A stretch of DNA of 64,000 nt from the NCBI RefSeq assembly GCF_001905385.1, contig NZ_LIPF01000017.1, forward strand, positions 1 through 64,000, given 5' to 3'. Within the stretch, counting starts at the first letter, position 1. The number at the start of each line of letters is the position of its first letter. The notes below the pieces were generated by a model, which had not been told where the DNA came from, did no database searches, and saw only the letters and a list, made by a program, of their open reading frames with translations. Made by a program: the position numbers and the translations under genes. Origin of the DNA: Streptomyces sp. CB02414 (GTDB taxonomy: Bacteria > Actinomycetota > Actinomycetes > Streptomycetales > Streptomycetaceae). Positions 38,207 to 45,082 of the stretch are shown here, piece by piece.

Positions 38207-38306
38207 CGAGACGCACCGTGCCACCACATCATCCGAACGAGTGCAGAATTTCGCCAAGATTCTGCTGGGACTAGACAGAGCCGGACATCCGCGCCATGCT
38301 CGGCAC

Positions 38307-39548
38307 ATGCAGAACAAGGAGAATCGGGCCGGAATCCCCCGTAGGGCCGCCCTGCGGAACGAGGATCGTGATCTCCGGCGCCCGGATGGCACGCGGGCCC
38401 GCCGCCCGCTGTGGGACACCGGGTGGGGCGAGGCGTCGGCGGCCCGGTACGTCGCGAGCTGCGCGCGGCACGTCGTCGCCGACCGTCTCCAGCTGCGCGC
38501 CGGGGGCGGTGCGGCGGTCCGCCTGGACTTCCCCTACGCCGCCGGCCGGGGCGCGCAGCGCGCGGAGGCCGCCCTCGCCGTCGCCGACCGCTTCGGTCTG
38601 ACCGCCCGCCGCCTAGACCGCAGCGGGCGAGCGCTGCGGGTGACCGGCGACGCCGAGGAGGTGGCCCGCTACACCGCCGCCCTGCCCCGGGTGCTGGAGC
38701 ACGTCGAGTCGCTGGCCTCCTGGGCCGCCCGGATGCACGGCACCTGGACCCGGCACAGCGCGTACGCCGACTTCTTCGCCGCCCTCACCCCCCGCGAGCG
38801 CCGCTGCCACGCCCGCACCTGGCGCTGGCACGCGGTCCGGGTGATCACAGCCGTACTGACCGGCCCGCAGCCCGGCTCCGTGCCCGCGCCCGACCCCGCG
38901 CTGCCGCCCTGGGAGCAGCCGGAGGCCATTGCCGGGGGCCTGGGCGAGTACGGCTGGGTCGACATCCGCCACGCCTACGACCCGGCCGACGCCGTCCGGC
39001 TGCTCGACGAGGCCGCCCCCGCGCCCGCCCCGGCTGCCGCGCGGCGGCCGCTCCACCAGCCCTCCCACGGCGAGCAGTTGAGCCTCTTCGACGTCCCGGC
39101 CCCGACCCGGACGCCCCGCGGGCCGGTCGTCGTCATCCCCTGCTCCGGGCGGAAGTTGGACCGCCCCGCCGAGGCCGGGAAGATCTACACCGGCCCGCTG
39201 CACACCCACGCCCGCCGCACCGCCGACGCCCTCACCGCCCGCGGCGGGACCGTCCTGGTGCTCAGCGCGCTGCACGGCCTGCTGCCGCTGAAGAAGGTCA
39301 TCGAGCCCTACGACCACACCTGGAAGGACCCCGGCAGCATCACCACCGAGGAACTGCGGGACCAGGCCTCCCAGATGGGGCTCATCGGCGCCGACGTCGT
39401 CCTGCTCACCCCGGGCGCATACACCCGCCGCGCCCTGGCCGTCTGGTCGCACGCCCACACTCCGCTGGCCCACCTCGGCATCGGAGCCCAGCGTGGCCGT
39501 CTCACGGCCCTGCGCACCCGCCCCGAGGAATACAGTCCTGCCGCCTGA
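38307..39548 (+). CDS. DUF6884-containing protein with a QLSLF motif
   Basis: 413 residues if translated from ATG 38307; the start is uncertain because AAGGAGA lies after it, not before. An N-terminal alpha/beta domain (RLDFPYAAGRGAQRAEAALA, DRFGLTARRLDRSGRALRVT) is followed by a helical middle (YADFFAALTPRERRCHARTW). The QLSLF peptide follows (HGEQLSLFDVPAP), then the C-terminal DUF6884 domain: VVVIPCSGRKLDRPAEAGKI, YTGPLHTHARRTADAL, VLVLSALHGLLPLKKVIEPY. This fold is thought to bind nucleotides or damaged nucleic acid; no enzyme activity is established. First gene of the plus operon. Confidence 0.75.
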   Translation: MQNKENRAGIPRRAALRNEDRDLRRPDGTRARRPLWDTGWGEASAARYVASCARHVVADRLQLRAGGGAAVRLDFPYAAGRGAQRAEAALAVADRFGLTARRLDRSGRALRVTGDAEEVARYTAALPRVLEHVESLASWAARMHGTWTRHSAYADFFAALTPRERRCHARTWRWHAVRVITAVLTGPQPGSVPAPDPALPPWEQPEAIAGGLGEYGWVDIRHAYDPADAVRLLDEAAPAPAPAAARRPLHQPSHGEQLSLFDVPAPTRTPRGPVVVIPCSGRKLDRPAEAGKIYTGPLHTHARRTADALTARGGTVLVLSALHGLLPLKKVIEPYDHTWKDPGSITTEELRDQASQMGLIGADVVLLTPGAYTRRALAVWSHAHTPLAHLGIGAQRGRLTALRTRPEEYSPAA

Positions 39549-39578
39549 CCTCGTTCCCCAATTCTGACCAGGAGCATC

Positions 39579-40094
39579 GTGAAAATCGTCATCGAGGGCG
39601 CCTCGCCCGAGTTCGAGCGCAAGCTGCTCGCCCTGCTCGCCGACCACCGCCACGAACTGGCGGTCAGCGTCGGCACCGAGTGGGACACCGACCGAGCCCT
39701 CCTCTACCTCGTGGACCTGCCGGCCAAGGCCCGCCGGTTCGTCCAGCTCGTCGTGGAGGCCGACGGCGACAAGGACGCCGAGGAACTGCGCGCCGCCTTC
39801 GACGGCCAACTGCGCGGCCCGACCATCGCCCTGTCCCGCGCGGTGCCGCGCGGCGTACGCAGAGGCTGGTGGCCCGAGGGCACCAGGGCCCCCGTCACTC
39901 CCCGCTACAACCCCGAACACCCCTCCTGGCAGAAGGCCATCGCCTACACCATGACCCGCGAGGACACGGCCGTCTTCCGGACCGTCTTCCAGAACCTGGC
40001 CGACGGCACCGTCAGCATCCCGCCCGGCCCCTTCGGCGGCACGACCGTGCGCCGCGACGGCGAGGAGCAGCAGAACGAGGAGGAGCAGCAGTGA
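39579..40094 (+). CDS. Hypothetical protein, plus operon
   Basis: 171 residues from GTG 39579 with CAGGAGC upstream. The N-terminal ~50 residues form a small alpha/beta domain (MKIVIEGASPEFERKLLALL) typical of element hypotheticals. A beta-helical middle is followed by RGWWPEGTRAPVTPRYNPEH with three Trp, and an acidic Gln/Glu tail. Coupled to the next gene (GTGA). Confidence 0.65.
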   Translation: MKIVIEGASPEFERKLLALLADHRHELAVSVGTEWDTDRALLYLVDLPAKARRFVQLVVEADGDKDAEELRAAFDGQLRGPTIALSRAVPRGVRRGWWPEGTRAPVTPRYNPEHPSWQKAIAYTMTREDTAVFRTVFQNLADGTVSIPPGPFGGTTVRRDGEEQQNEEEQQ

Positions 40095-40333
40095 GCAACC
40101 ACGAGGTGGAGTACCACTGGGTCATCACGCTCAGCGGGACCCTCGGGCCCGACCGCGACCAGGTGACAGTCGGCGACCACGGCACCGTGGTCCGTGATCC
40201 TGCCACCACCACCCGCGTCGAAATCTGCAACGCGCTGATCGCCCACATCAAGGACTCCGTCCTGGCACGGACCGAGCTGCTCCTGGAGGACGTCAACATC
40301 CTCTGCTTCGAACTCGAACCCAACCAACTGTGA
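40091..40333 (+). CDS. Small hypothetical protein
   Basis: 80 residues from GTG 40091 within the preceding stop. Predicted beta sandwich-like start (YHWVITLSGTLGPDRDQVTV) and a helix (RVEICNALIAHIKDSVLART). It resembles small phage-like operon proteins; no function. Confidence 0.6.
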   Translation: MSNHEVEYHWVITLSGTLGPDRDQVTVGDHGTVVRDPATTTRVEICNALIAHIKDSVLARTELLLEDVNILCFELEPNQL

Positions 40334-40355
40334 CCAGGTGAAAGGAAAAGACGAC

Positions 40356-40388
40356 ATGAGGTCGGACGAGGAGGGCCAGCAGCCGTGA
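40356..40388 (+). CDS. Ten-codon mini-ORF coupled to the following gene
   Basis: ATG 40356 with AAAGGAAAAG upstream encodes MRSDEEGQQP and stops at a TGA that overlaps the GTG of the next gene (GTGA). Its codons also supply the GAGGAGGG site for that gene. It may be a translational leader; it is too short to be sure it is made. Confidence 0.3.
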   Translation: MRSDEEGQQP

Positions 40389-40585
40389 CCACCCGCATTC
40401 CCGACCGGCGCGTGCAGCCAGAGGGGGCGCCGACGGAACCCGTCTGGAAGTGCCCCGACTGCGACACCAACAACGCCCGCCGGGCGGACGCCGCCTGCCT
40501 CGTCTGCGGCCGTGACCGCCCGGTCTCCCGGGTCCGCATCAACCTGCCTTCCCCCGCCACCCCCGCCCAGAAGGAGACGACATGA
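40385..40585 (+). CDS. Small RanBP2-like zinc-ribbon protein
   Basis: 66 residues from GTG 40385 behind GAGGAGGG. A single zinc ribbon WKCPDCDTNNARRADAACLV completes with CGRDR (C-x2-C...C-x2-C), the Trp-Cys-x2-Cys and Asn-N pattern of RanBP2-type fingers, which often bind RNA or proteins. A Pro-rich tail follows. A 4-base overlap couples it to the next gene. Two related fingers start the Nudix protein at 42495. Confidence 0.7.
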   Translation: MTTRIPDRRVQPEGAPTEPVWKCPDCDTNNARRADAACLVCGRDRPVSRVRINLPSPATPAQKETT

Positions 40586-41025
40586 CGTTATCGCCCGACG
40601 CGCTGACCACGGCGGACACGCTGTGGCAGCACCTCATCGAGCACCAGCCCGCCGTGGCCGCCGCGCTCGCCATGCAGGTCCGCGCGCTGCCCGCGGACTG
40701 GTCCCAGCGCGTCCTCGGCGTGGCCCGGCCGCACGCCGCGCTGGAGCTGCCGCCCACCGGCGACGTGCCCATGGAGATCGAGCCGTACGACGCCGCTGAC
40801 TGGGAGAACTGCCCGGCCTGCGGCGAACTCGACCGGCCGTGCCGCTACCACGAGGGCTACACCACCGGCTACGAGGCGCTGAACCAGCCGCTTACGGAGG
40901 CCGCCCGCGTCGACCCGAAGGTCACCGTCGCGGACGCCCTGCGGCGGCTGACCGAGGCGGAGGAGGCCGCCGAGCGCGGTGAACTGGCCGCCGCCGTGGA
41001 ACGGATGACCGGGGGGCAGGGATGA
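40582..41025 (+). CDS. Hypothetical helical protein with a Cys cluster
   Basis: 147 residues from ATG 40582 (ATGA overlap). Helical N-terminus (LTTADTLWQHLIEHQPAVAA), a central WENCPACGELDRPCRYHEGY with C-x2-C...C-x2-H, a possible zinc site, and a helical C-terminus (VADALRRLTEAEEAAERGEL). The CPACG...CRYH motif recurs in Streptomyces element proteins of unknown role. Coupled to the kinase gene after it (ATGA). Confidence 0.65.
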   Translation: MTLSPDALTTADTLWQHLIEHQPAVAAALAMQVRALPADWSQRVLGVARPHAALELPPTGDVPMEIEPYDAADWENCPACGELDRPCRYHEGYTTGYEALNQPLTEAARVDPKVTVADALRRLTEAEEAAERGELAAAVERMTGGQG

Positions 41026-42353
41026 CGGCGGCCGCGGGCTTCCTGGTCGTCCCGGCTCTCGACCTGGTCCCCGGCACGCTGTTGGTCGCGGTGGGCCCCG
41101 GGGCCTCGGGCAAGTCGACGTACGCCGACACCGCGGCGGTCGACGCCGTGGTCTGCCTCGACTCCCTGCGGCGCGAGATCGGTGGGGACGCGGGCGACCA
41201 GTCCGTCACCCCGGCCGCCGTGGAGCGGCAGAACGCCCTCCTGGAGCAGCACCTGGGCGCCGGGTCGACGGTCTTCCTCGACAGCACGAACGTGGAGCCG
41301 CACGTGCGGGCGCAGCTCGTGGAGCGGGCCCGCCGGCACGGGCGCCCCATCGTCGCCCTGCGCTTCCTGCCCGACCTCGTCACCTGCCTGGCCCGCAACG
41401 CGGCGCGGCCGGCCAACCGGCGCGTCCCCGACGACACGCTGCGCTGGCAGCACAACCTCACGCGAGAGGCCACCCCGGACGCCCTGCTCCGGGAGGGCTT
41501 CACCGCCGTGCACCACATCGAACCCACCCCGACAGGAGCCACCGTGTACCCGCCTCCCGCGCCGAACGTCCGCTTCGCCTGCGTCACCGACCCGTCCCGA
41601 CGGCACGCCTACTTCTTCGCCACCGCCGAGGAGGACTTCGACCGCCTGGTGGCCGCGTACGAGCGCGAGGACGACCTCACTGTCACACCGTTCGAGACGG
41701 AGTTCGCCGACCCCACGGTCGATCCCCGGATCTACAACGAGACACGGGTGCAGGTGTCCCTCGCCCGGCAGGAGAAAGACGGTCCGGTGATGGTGATGGT
41801 CGGCTCGGTCGAGAACGGCCAGTGGGTCAACTGGAACCTCCCCGCCGTCCCGCGCCCGCCCGTCCCCGCCCTGCTCCGGGAGAGCGTCACGCAGGTCGAA
41901 TCCGCCCCGGCAGCAGCCACCGTGTCCAACGACGTCCTCGCCCCCGAGCGGATCGCGGATGCCGTCGCCGTACTGCGCAAGGCACAGGAAGGCGACCAGG
42001 AGGCGCACCGGGACCTCGGCGACTACTTCCCGGGGTACGAGGGGCTGGTGATGCAGACCGATCACGCCCGATACCTCGAACTCGCTGCCAGCGCCGGTCT
42101 GGTGGCCACGCACCTCCTGATCATCCAGGCCGGGAGGTGGCTGGCCTCGGTGGACACCTACACCTCGGACCTCGAACTGCCGCTCGCGTCCGTGGCGCTC
42201 GGGGACTACGCCAGCAGGACCGAGGCGATCCGGGAGACAGTGCGCGCCGCGACGGACCACGGATGGATGCTCGCCCCCGAACACCAGTGGGCCGACTTCG
42301 ACTGCGGCGGCGGGGAGATCCACATCCCGATCCACGCGCGGCCGAAGCACTGA
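41022..42353 (+). CDS. P-loop polynucleotide-kinase-like protein with a C-terminal domain
   Basis: 443 residues from ATG 41022 (ATGA overlap). Residues 20-180 form a zeta-toxin/Pnkp-type P-loop kinase: Walker A VGPGASGKST at ~24-33, VCLDSLRREIGGDAGDQSVT (a substrate lid with DSxR), and STVFLDSTNVEPHVR as the catalytic Asp strand. A lid with RPANRRVPDDTLRWQ follows, as in bacterial 5'-OH polynucleotide kinases. From ~180 the chain has a beta domain (VRFACVTDPSRRHAYFFATA) and a helical tail (ARYLELAASAGLVATHLLII). It may phosphorylate 5' ends of RNA or DNA, or a nucleotide. No ligase-phosphatase neighbours of canonical RNA-repair operons are present, but an exonuclease and DNA ligase lie within 13 kb. 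Confidence 0.75.
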   Translation: MTAAAGFLVVPALDLVPGTLLVAVGPGASGKSTYADTAAVDAVVCLDSLRREIGGDAGDQSVTPAAVERQNALLEQHLGAGSTVFLDSTNVEPHVRAQLVERARRHGRPIVALRFLPDLVTCLARNAARPANRRVPDDTLRWQHNLTREATPDALLREGFTAVHHIEPTPTGATVYPPPAPNVRFACVTDPSRRHAYFFATAEEDFDRLVAAYEREDDLTVTPFETEFADPTVDPRIYNETRVQVSLARQEKDGPVMVMVGSVENGQWVNWNLPAVPRPPVPALLRESVTQVESAPAAATVSNDVLAPERIADAVAVLRKAQEGDQEAHRDLGDYFPGYEGLVMQTDHARYLELAASAGLVATHLLIIQAGRWLASVDTYTSDLELPLASVALGDYASRTEAIRETVRAATDHGWMLAPEHQWADFDCGGGEIHIPIHARPKH

Positions 42354-42430
42354 CCGGACATTCCCACCTACCCAGGTAACCCGCCCCCGGCCCGCTCCCC
42401 GCGCCGCCTGCGGGCCGTGTAGGCGCACTT

Positions 42431-42444
42431 TATCTGGCCAGATA
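42431..42444. promoter_or_regulatory. TATCTGGCCAGATA palindrome, copy 1
   Basis: Perfect 14-bp palindrome, 51 bases upstream of the Nudix start. With flanks (TTATCTGGCCAGATnGACCA) it repeats at 43529-43549 in the same orientation. Confidence 0.45.
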
Positions 42445-42494
42445 GACCACCACCCCGGGCCGGGACTCCCCCGGCCCGTACGAGAAGGAGATCC

Positions 42495-43418
42495 ATGGGT
42501 ACCTATGAGACCGACCTCGCCGCCGCGAAGCGCTCGCGCACCGCGTGGGGCTGCACGTGCGGGGCCGACAACCCGGCGACGTACGACGCCTGCCACGACT
42601 GCGGCCGCCCGTCGTGGACGTGCGCGACCTGCGGCACCGTCAACCCCTCCGCCCGCAGCACCTGCAACGAGTGCAACGGCACGATGCCCGCCGAGCTGCT
42701 GGGCGACCGCGAGGAGGGGTTCGAGATGACCTGGGAGGAGTGGATCGCCACCCAGGTCGGCCCCCGCGTCATCGGCGGCCGGTACAACCACGGTGATGCC
42801 GCGAGTGCGTACGAGGTCCTCGCCATCGAGCGGGGCCCGCGCCCGCTCGGCGTCTGGCCCGTGTGGGACATCACCGTCCGCTTCGACCAGGACGGCCGGG
42901 AGACGACGCACTGCACCGGCTGGGACGCCCGCCGGGACACCGTGCTCTCGCAGCCGCCCGCCGGCGGGGAGGACTCGTGGCGCTACACGGCGGACGTGGT
43001 GGCGGTCGACCCGGACGGCCGGGTGCTGCTGATCGAGCGTCGCTGGGAGCCGTTCATCGGCTGCTGGGCCCTGCCGGGCGGGCACGTGGACCCGACGGAT
43101 AGGGACTCCCGGGGCGCCGCTGCCAGGGAGCTGGCCGAAGAGACGGGTGTCCGGGTCGCGGCCGCCGACCTGACCCCGATCGGTACCTTCGACGCTCCCG
43201 GCCGTGACCCGCGCGGGCGGTACAGCACGGACGCCTACCTCGCCCGAGTGCCCGCCGGTACCGTCGCGGTGGCCGCCGACGACGCGGCGAACGTGCGGTG
43301 GGTGGACCTGGGTGCGGCCCTGGACGATGGCGCCCTGGCGTTCGACCACGCCGACATCCTGCAAGCCGTCAGCCGCATCCTGACCGCCGGAGAGGGCTCG
43401 TGTATCGCGGGTCGCTGA
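42495..43418 (+). CDS. Nudix hydrolase with two N-terminal zinc fingers
   Basis: 307 residues from ATG 42495 with GAGAAGGAGA upstream. Two RanBP2-like fingers lie at ~17-38 (WGCTCGADNPATYDACHDCG) and ~42-62 (WTCATCGTVNPSARSTCNEC). A linker domain follows, and the Nudix domain starts near residue 160. The Nudix box is GGHVDPTDRDSRGAAARELA-EETG, one residue longer than the standard G-x5-E-x7-REUXEE spacing, but the catalytic R-E-x3-E-E is intact. Nudix enzymes cleave nucleoside diphosphates linked to X. The zinc fingers suggest an RNA or ADP-ribose-related substrate. It sits alone, flanked by 20-bp direct repeats, like a cassette. Confidence 0.85.
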   Translation: MGTYETDLAAAKRSRTAWGCTCGADNPATYDACHDCGRPSWTCATCGTVNPSARSTCNECNGTMPAELLGDREEGFEMTWEEWIATQVGPRVIGGRYNHGDAASAYEVLAIERGPRPLGVWPVWDITVRFDQDGRETTHCTGWDARRDTVLSQPPAGGEDSWRYTADVVAVDPDGRVLLIERRWEPFIGCWALPGGHVDPTDRDSRGAAARELAEETGVRVAAADLTPIGTFDAPGRDPRGRYSTDAYLARVPAGTVAVAADDAANVRWVDLGAALDDGALAFDHADILQAVSRILTAGEGSCIAGR

Positions 43419-43481
43419 CCAGGAAAGACCCTGCTGTAGGCGCTCATTCCTGACGCGCCACGGCGGTGCAGCCGCACAACG

Positions 43482-43527
43482 ACGCGGGCCCCGACTCCCC
43501 CTTGAAGGGGGACCGCCGGGGCCCGCA
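43482..43527. terminator. Bidirectional terminator, Nudix / SprT-like genes
   Basis: Outer arms CGGGCCCC and GGGGCCCG with inner CCCCCTT-GA-AGGGGG stacking into one long stem, between the convergent stops at 43418 and 43556. Confidence 0.75.
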
Positions 43528-43528
43528 G

Positions 43529-43549
43529 GTTATCTGGCCAGATTGACCA
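43529..43549. repeat. TTATCTGGCCAGATnGACCA direct repeat, copy 2
   Basis: Same 20-base sequence as 42429-42449 apart from one position, 1.1 kb away and in the same orientation. It lies downstream of both neighbours, so it is not a promoter operator. Confidence 0.45.
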
Positions 43550-43555
43550 ACTGTC

Positions 43556-44383
43556 TCAGGCGGACTCCGGTGCGAAGTTCTCCATGCAGTCGCCGCACAT
43601 GATGCTGCGGCGTTCCAAGGTTTTCGGGGAGACCCGGATGACCGCGGGCGGCTCGCACTGACAGACCGCCTTGACGTAGTTGCGGTCCTCCTTCTCCTTT
43701 TTCCCAGTCGGCGCCTCCTCGTCCGCGCCGGCGTCGTCGGTGCCCGCTCCTTCGGCGGCCCCGCCGCCCTTACTGCCGCCGCCGCTGCGGGTGGCGAAGA
43801 TGTCGGGGGTGCGGGTGGCGTGCATCGCCTTGTCGAGTGCGGCGATCTCCTTGGCGTACGTCTTCGCCGCCTCCTCTCCCATCTCCGTTCCGGCGGACCC
43901 GTACTTCTTCTTCCACTTCTCGCCGACGTCGGCCCGCTGGACGAGACCCATCGCCTCGGCCATCTTCCGGAACTCCTTGTTGTGGTACTGGCTCGCCGAG
44001 CAGTCCTTGACGCCGCGCGCCTCGTTGGCCGCGTGGGTGGCCTCGTGCAGGAGGTACCCGAAGACCTTGGACGCGCCGTCGGCGAGCGACTCGGCGGTGA
44101 CGAATACCTCGTGGTGGACGTCGTCCCCCTCGCGCAGCTTCCACCGGCGGGGCGCGAAGTGGGCCAGCTCGACCTGGCTGGCGCGTCCGCCGGTGGCCAT
44201 GCTGATGACGGCCTCGGGGACGTCCTTGTGGCGGGCGCGGATCGCGTCCCACGCGTCCACCAGGGCGGAGGTGACTCCGGCGGCAATCTTGGCGACCGTG
44301 ACCTCGGCGGGCAGGTCGGGCACGGCCTCCAAGGTCGGGGCGGGTGTGGGCTCGGGGATGAGGGCGACGGCTTCGGTGGTCAT
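43556..44383 (-). CDS. SprT-like zinc metalloprotease-fold protein
   Basis: 275 residues from ATG 44383; GTG 44407 is an alternative inside the palindrome. The core has LLHEATHAANEARGVKDCSA: the HExxH zinc helix (HEATH) at ~113 with the later His in SQYHNKEF, the spacing of SprT/Spartan and related proteins. A Gly/Ser/Ala linker leads to a C-terminal zinc ribbon (CQCEPPAVIRVSPKTLERRS, IMCGDCMENF). Relatives act on DNA-bound proteins or proteins to be degraded; here a DNA-protein crosslink or defence role is possible. The gene is probably controlled by the palindrome TCACCTCTTAAGAGGTGA just upstream. Confidence 0.75.
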   Translation of the reverse strand: MTTEAVALIPEPTPAPTLEAVPDLPAEVTVAKIAAGVTSALVDAWDAIRARHKDVPEAVISMATGGRASQVELAHFAPRRWKLREGDDVHHEVFVTAESLADGASKVFGYLLHEATHAANEARGVKDCSASQYHNKEFRKMAEAMGLVQRADVGEKWKKKYGSAGTEMGEEAAKTYAKEIAALDKAMHATRTPDIFATRSGGGSKGGGAAEGAGTDDAGADEEAPTGKKEKEDRNYVKAVCQCEPPAVIRVSPKTLERRSIMCGDCMENFAPESA

Positions 44384-44403
44384 GGCTCCATCGTAACCAC
44401 ATC

Positions 44404-44421
44404 TCACCTCTTAAGAGGTGA
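44404..44421. promoter_or_regulatory. TCACCTCTTAAGAGGTGA palindrome, copy 2
   Basis: Perfect 18-bp palindrome 21 bases upstream of the metalloprotease ATG (it overlaps the alternative GTG at 44407). It shares CCTCTTAAGAGGTGA with 18437-18451. Confidence 0.5.
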
Positions 44422-44586
44422 GTTTCTAGGGTGAGTTGGCTCTGCGATGCCCCAACTCGTGTCCCTCGGCGGCACGCTGACGGCGCCATGCGGCATGCAA
44501 GAGTCCTGAACTACCCGGCGAAGGAACCCGACGCGTCCGTCGCCATGGCCCATGCCGACCCTCCGGCACTGCCCACAGGGCAGCGG

Positions 44587-44595
44587 TTATCCACA
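44587..44595 (+). promoter_or_regulatory. Isolated DnaA-box-like TTATCCACA
   Basis: TTATCCACA at 44587-44595 matches the DnaA consensus exactly. A further copy with one difference (TTATCCACG) is at 47135-47143. There is no cluster of boxes, so an origin is not supported. Confidence 0.2.
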
Positions 44596-44611
44596 GGCCA
44601 CCCAGTGCTGC

Positions 44612-44639
44612 TTGAGTCGAATGAGACGATCACTACCCT
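44612..44639 (+). promoter_or_regulatory. Possible promoter for the 44667 gene
   Basis: TTGAGT (44612-44617), 16 bases, TACCCT (44634-44639), 27 bases before the ATG. The rest of the 283-base gap (44384-44666) holds the palindrome and no gene. Confidence 0.35.
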
Positions 44640-44666
44640 GCCGAGCAAGAAGAGGGGGAAGCGTAA

Positions 44667-45080
44667 ATGTCGCTGCCCAACATCTTGAAGCCCTTGGAAG
44701 ACGCCCTTGACTCTGCGGACCAGTCCCAGGTCTTGGCGGCCGCATGGGAGGCTTTCGCCGCGGCCGAATGGGTGGCACATTTCATCGCTTTCGAAGAGGA
44801 AAGTGACGAGGTCCAAGCCCTGATCGCCGCACAGGCCAGTACGGCAGGCCGGAGCCTGTTGCCACTGCCCGAGTCCGGTCACCCCATCGACGTGCCGCCT
44901 CCGCCCCCCGGTGCGGACGGTCTCACGCCCTACGCGACACTGCTGCGCCGCGTCCAGGCTGCTTTGGAAGAAGCAGCCGCCGGCCGGGGACCGGATGACG
45001 GCTGGCATGCGGCGGCGCAGGAGGCTGCCAGCAAGGCGGCAATCGCCGCCGAAGCACTCCTCGCCACCCGGGAACGATAG
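44667..45080 (+). CDS. Hypothetical helical protein
   Basis: 137 residues from ATG 44667 behind GAGGGGGAAG. All-alpha with low-complexity Ala runs (QVLAAAWEAFAAAEWVAHFI) and a Pro-rich middle (IDVPPPPPGADGLTPYATLL). No cysteine or catalytic motif. It ends 2 bases before the next gene, so the two form an operon at the edge of the transfer region. Confidence 0.65.
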   Translation: MSLPNILKPLEDALDSADQSQVLAAAWEAFAAAEWVAHFIAFEEESDEVQALIAAQASTAGRSLLPLPESGHPIDVPPPPPGADGLTPYATLLRRVQAALEEAAAGRGPDDGWHAAAQEAASKAAIAAEALLATRER

Positions 45081-45082
45081 TC

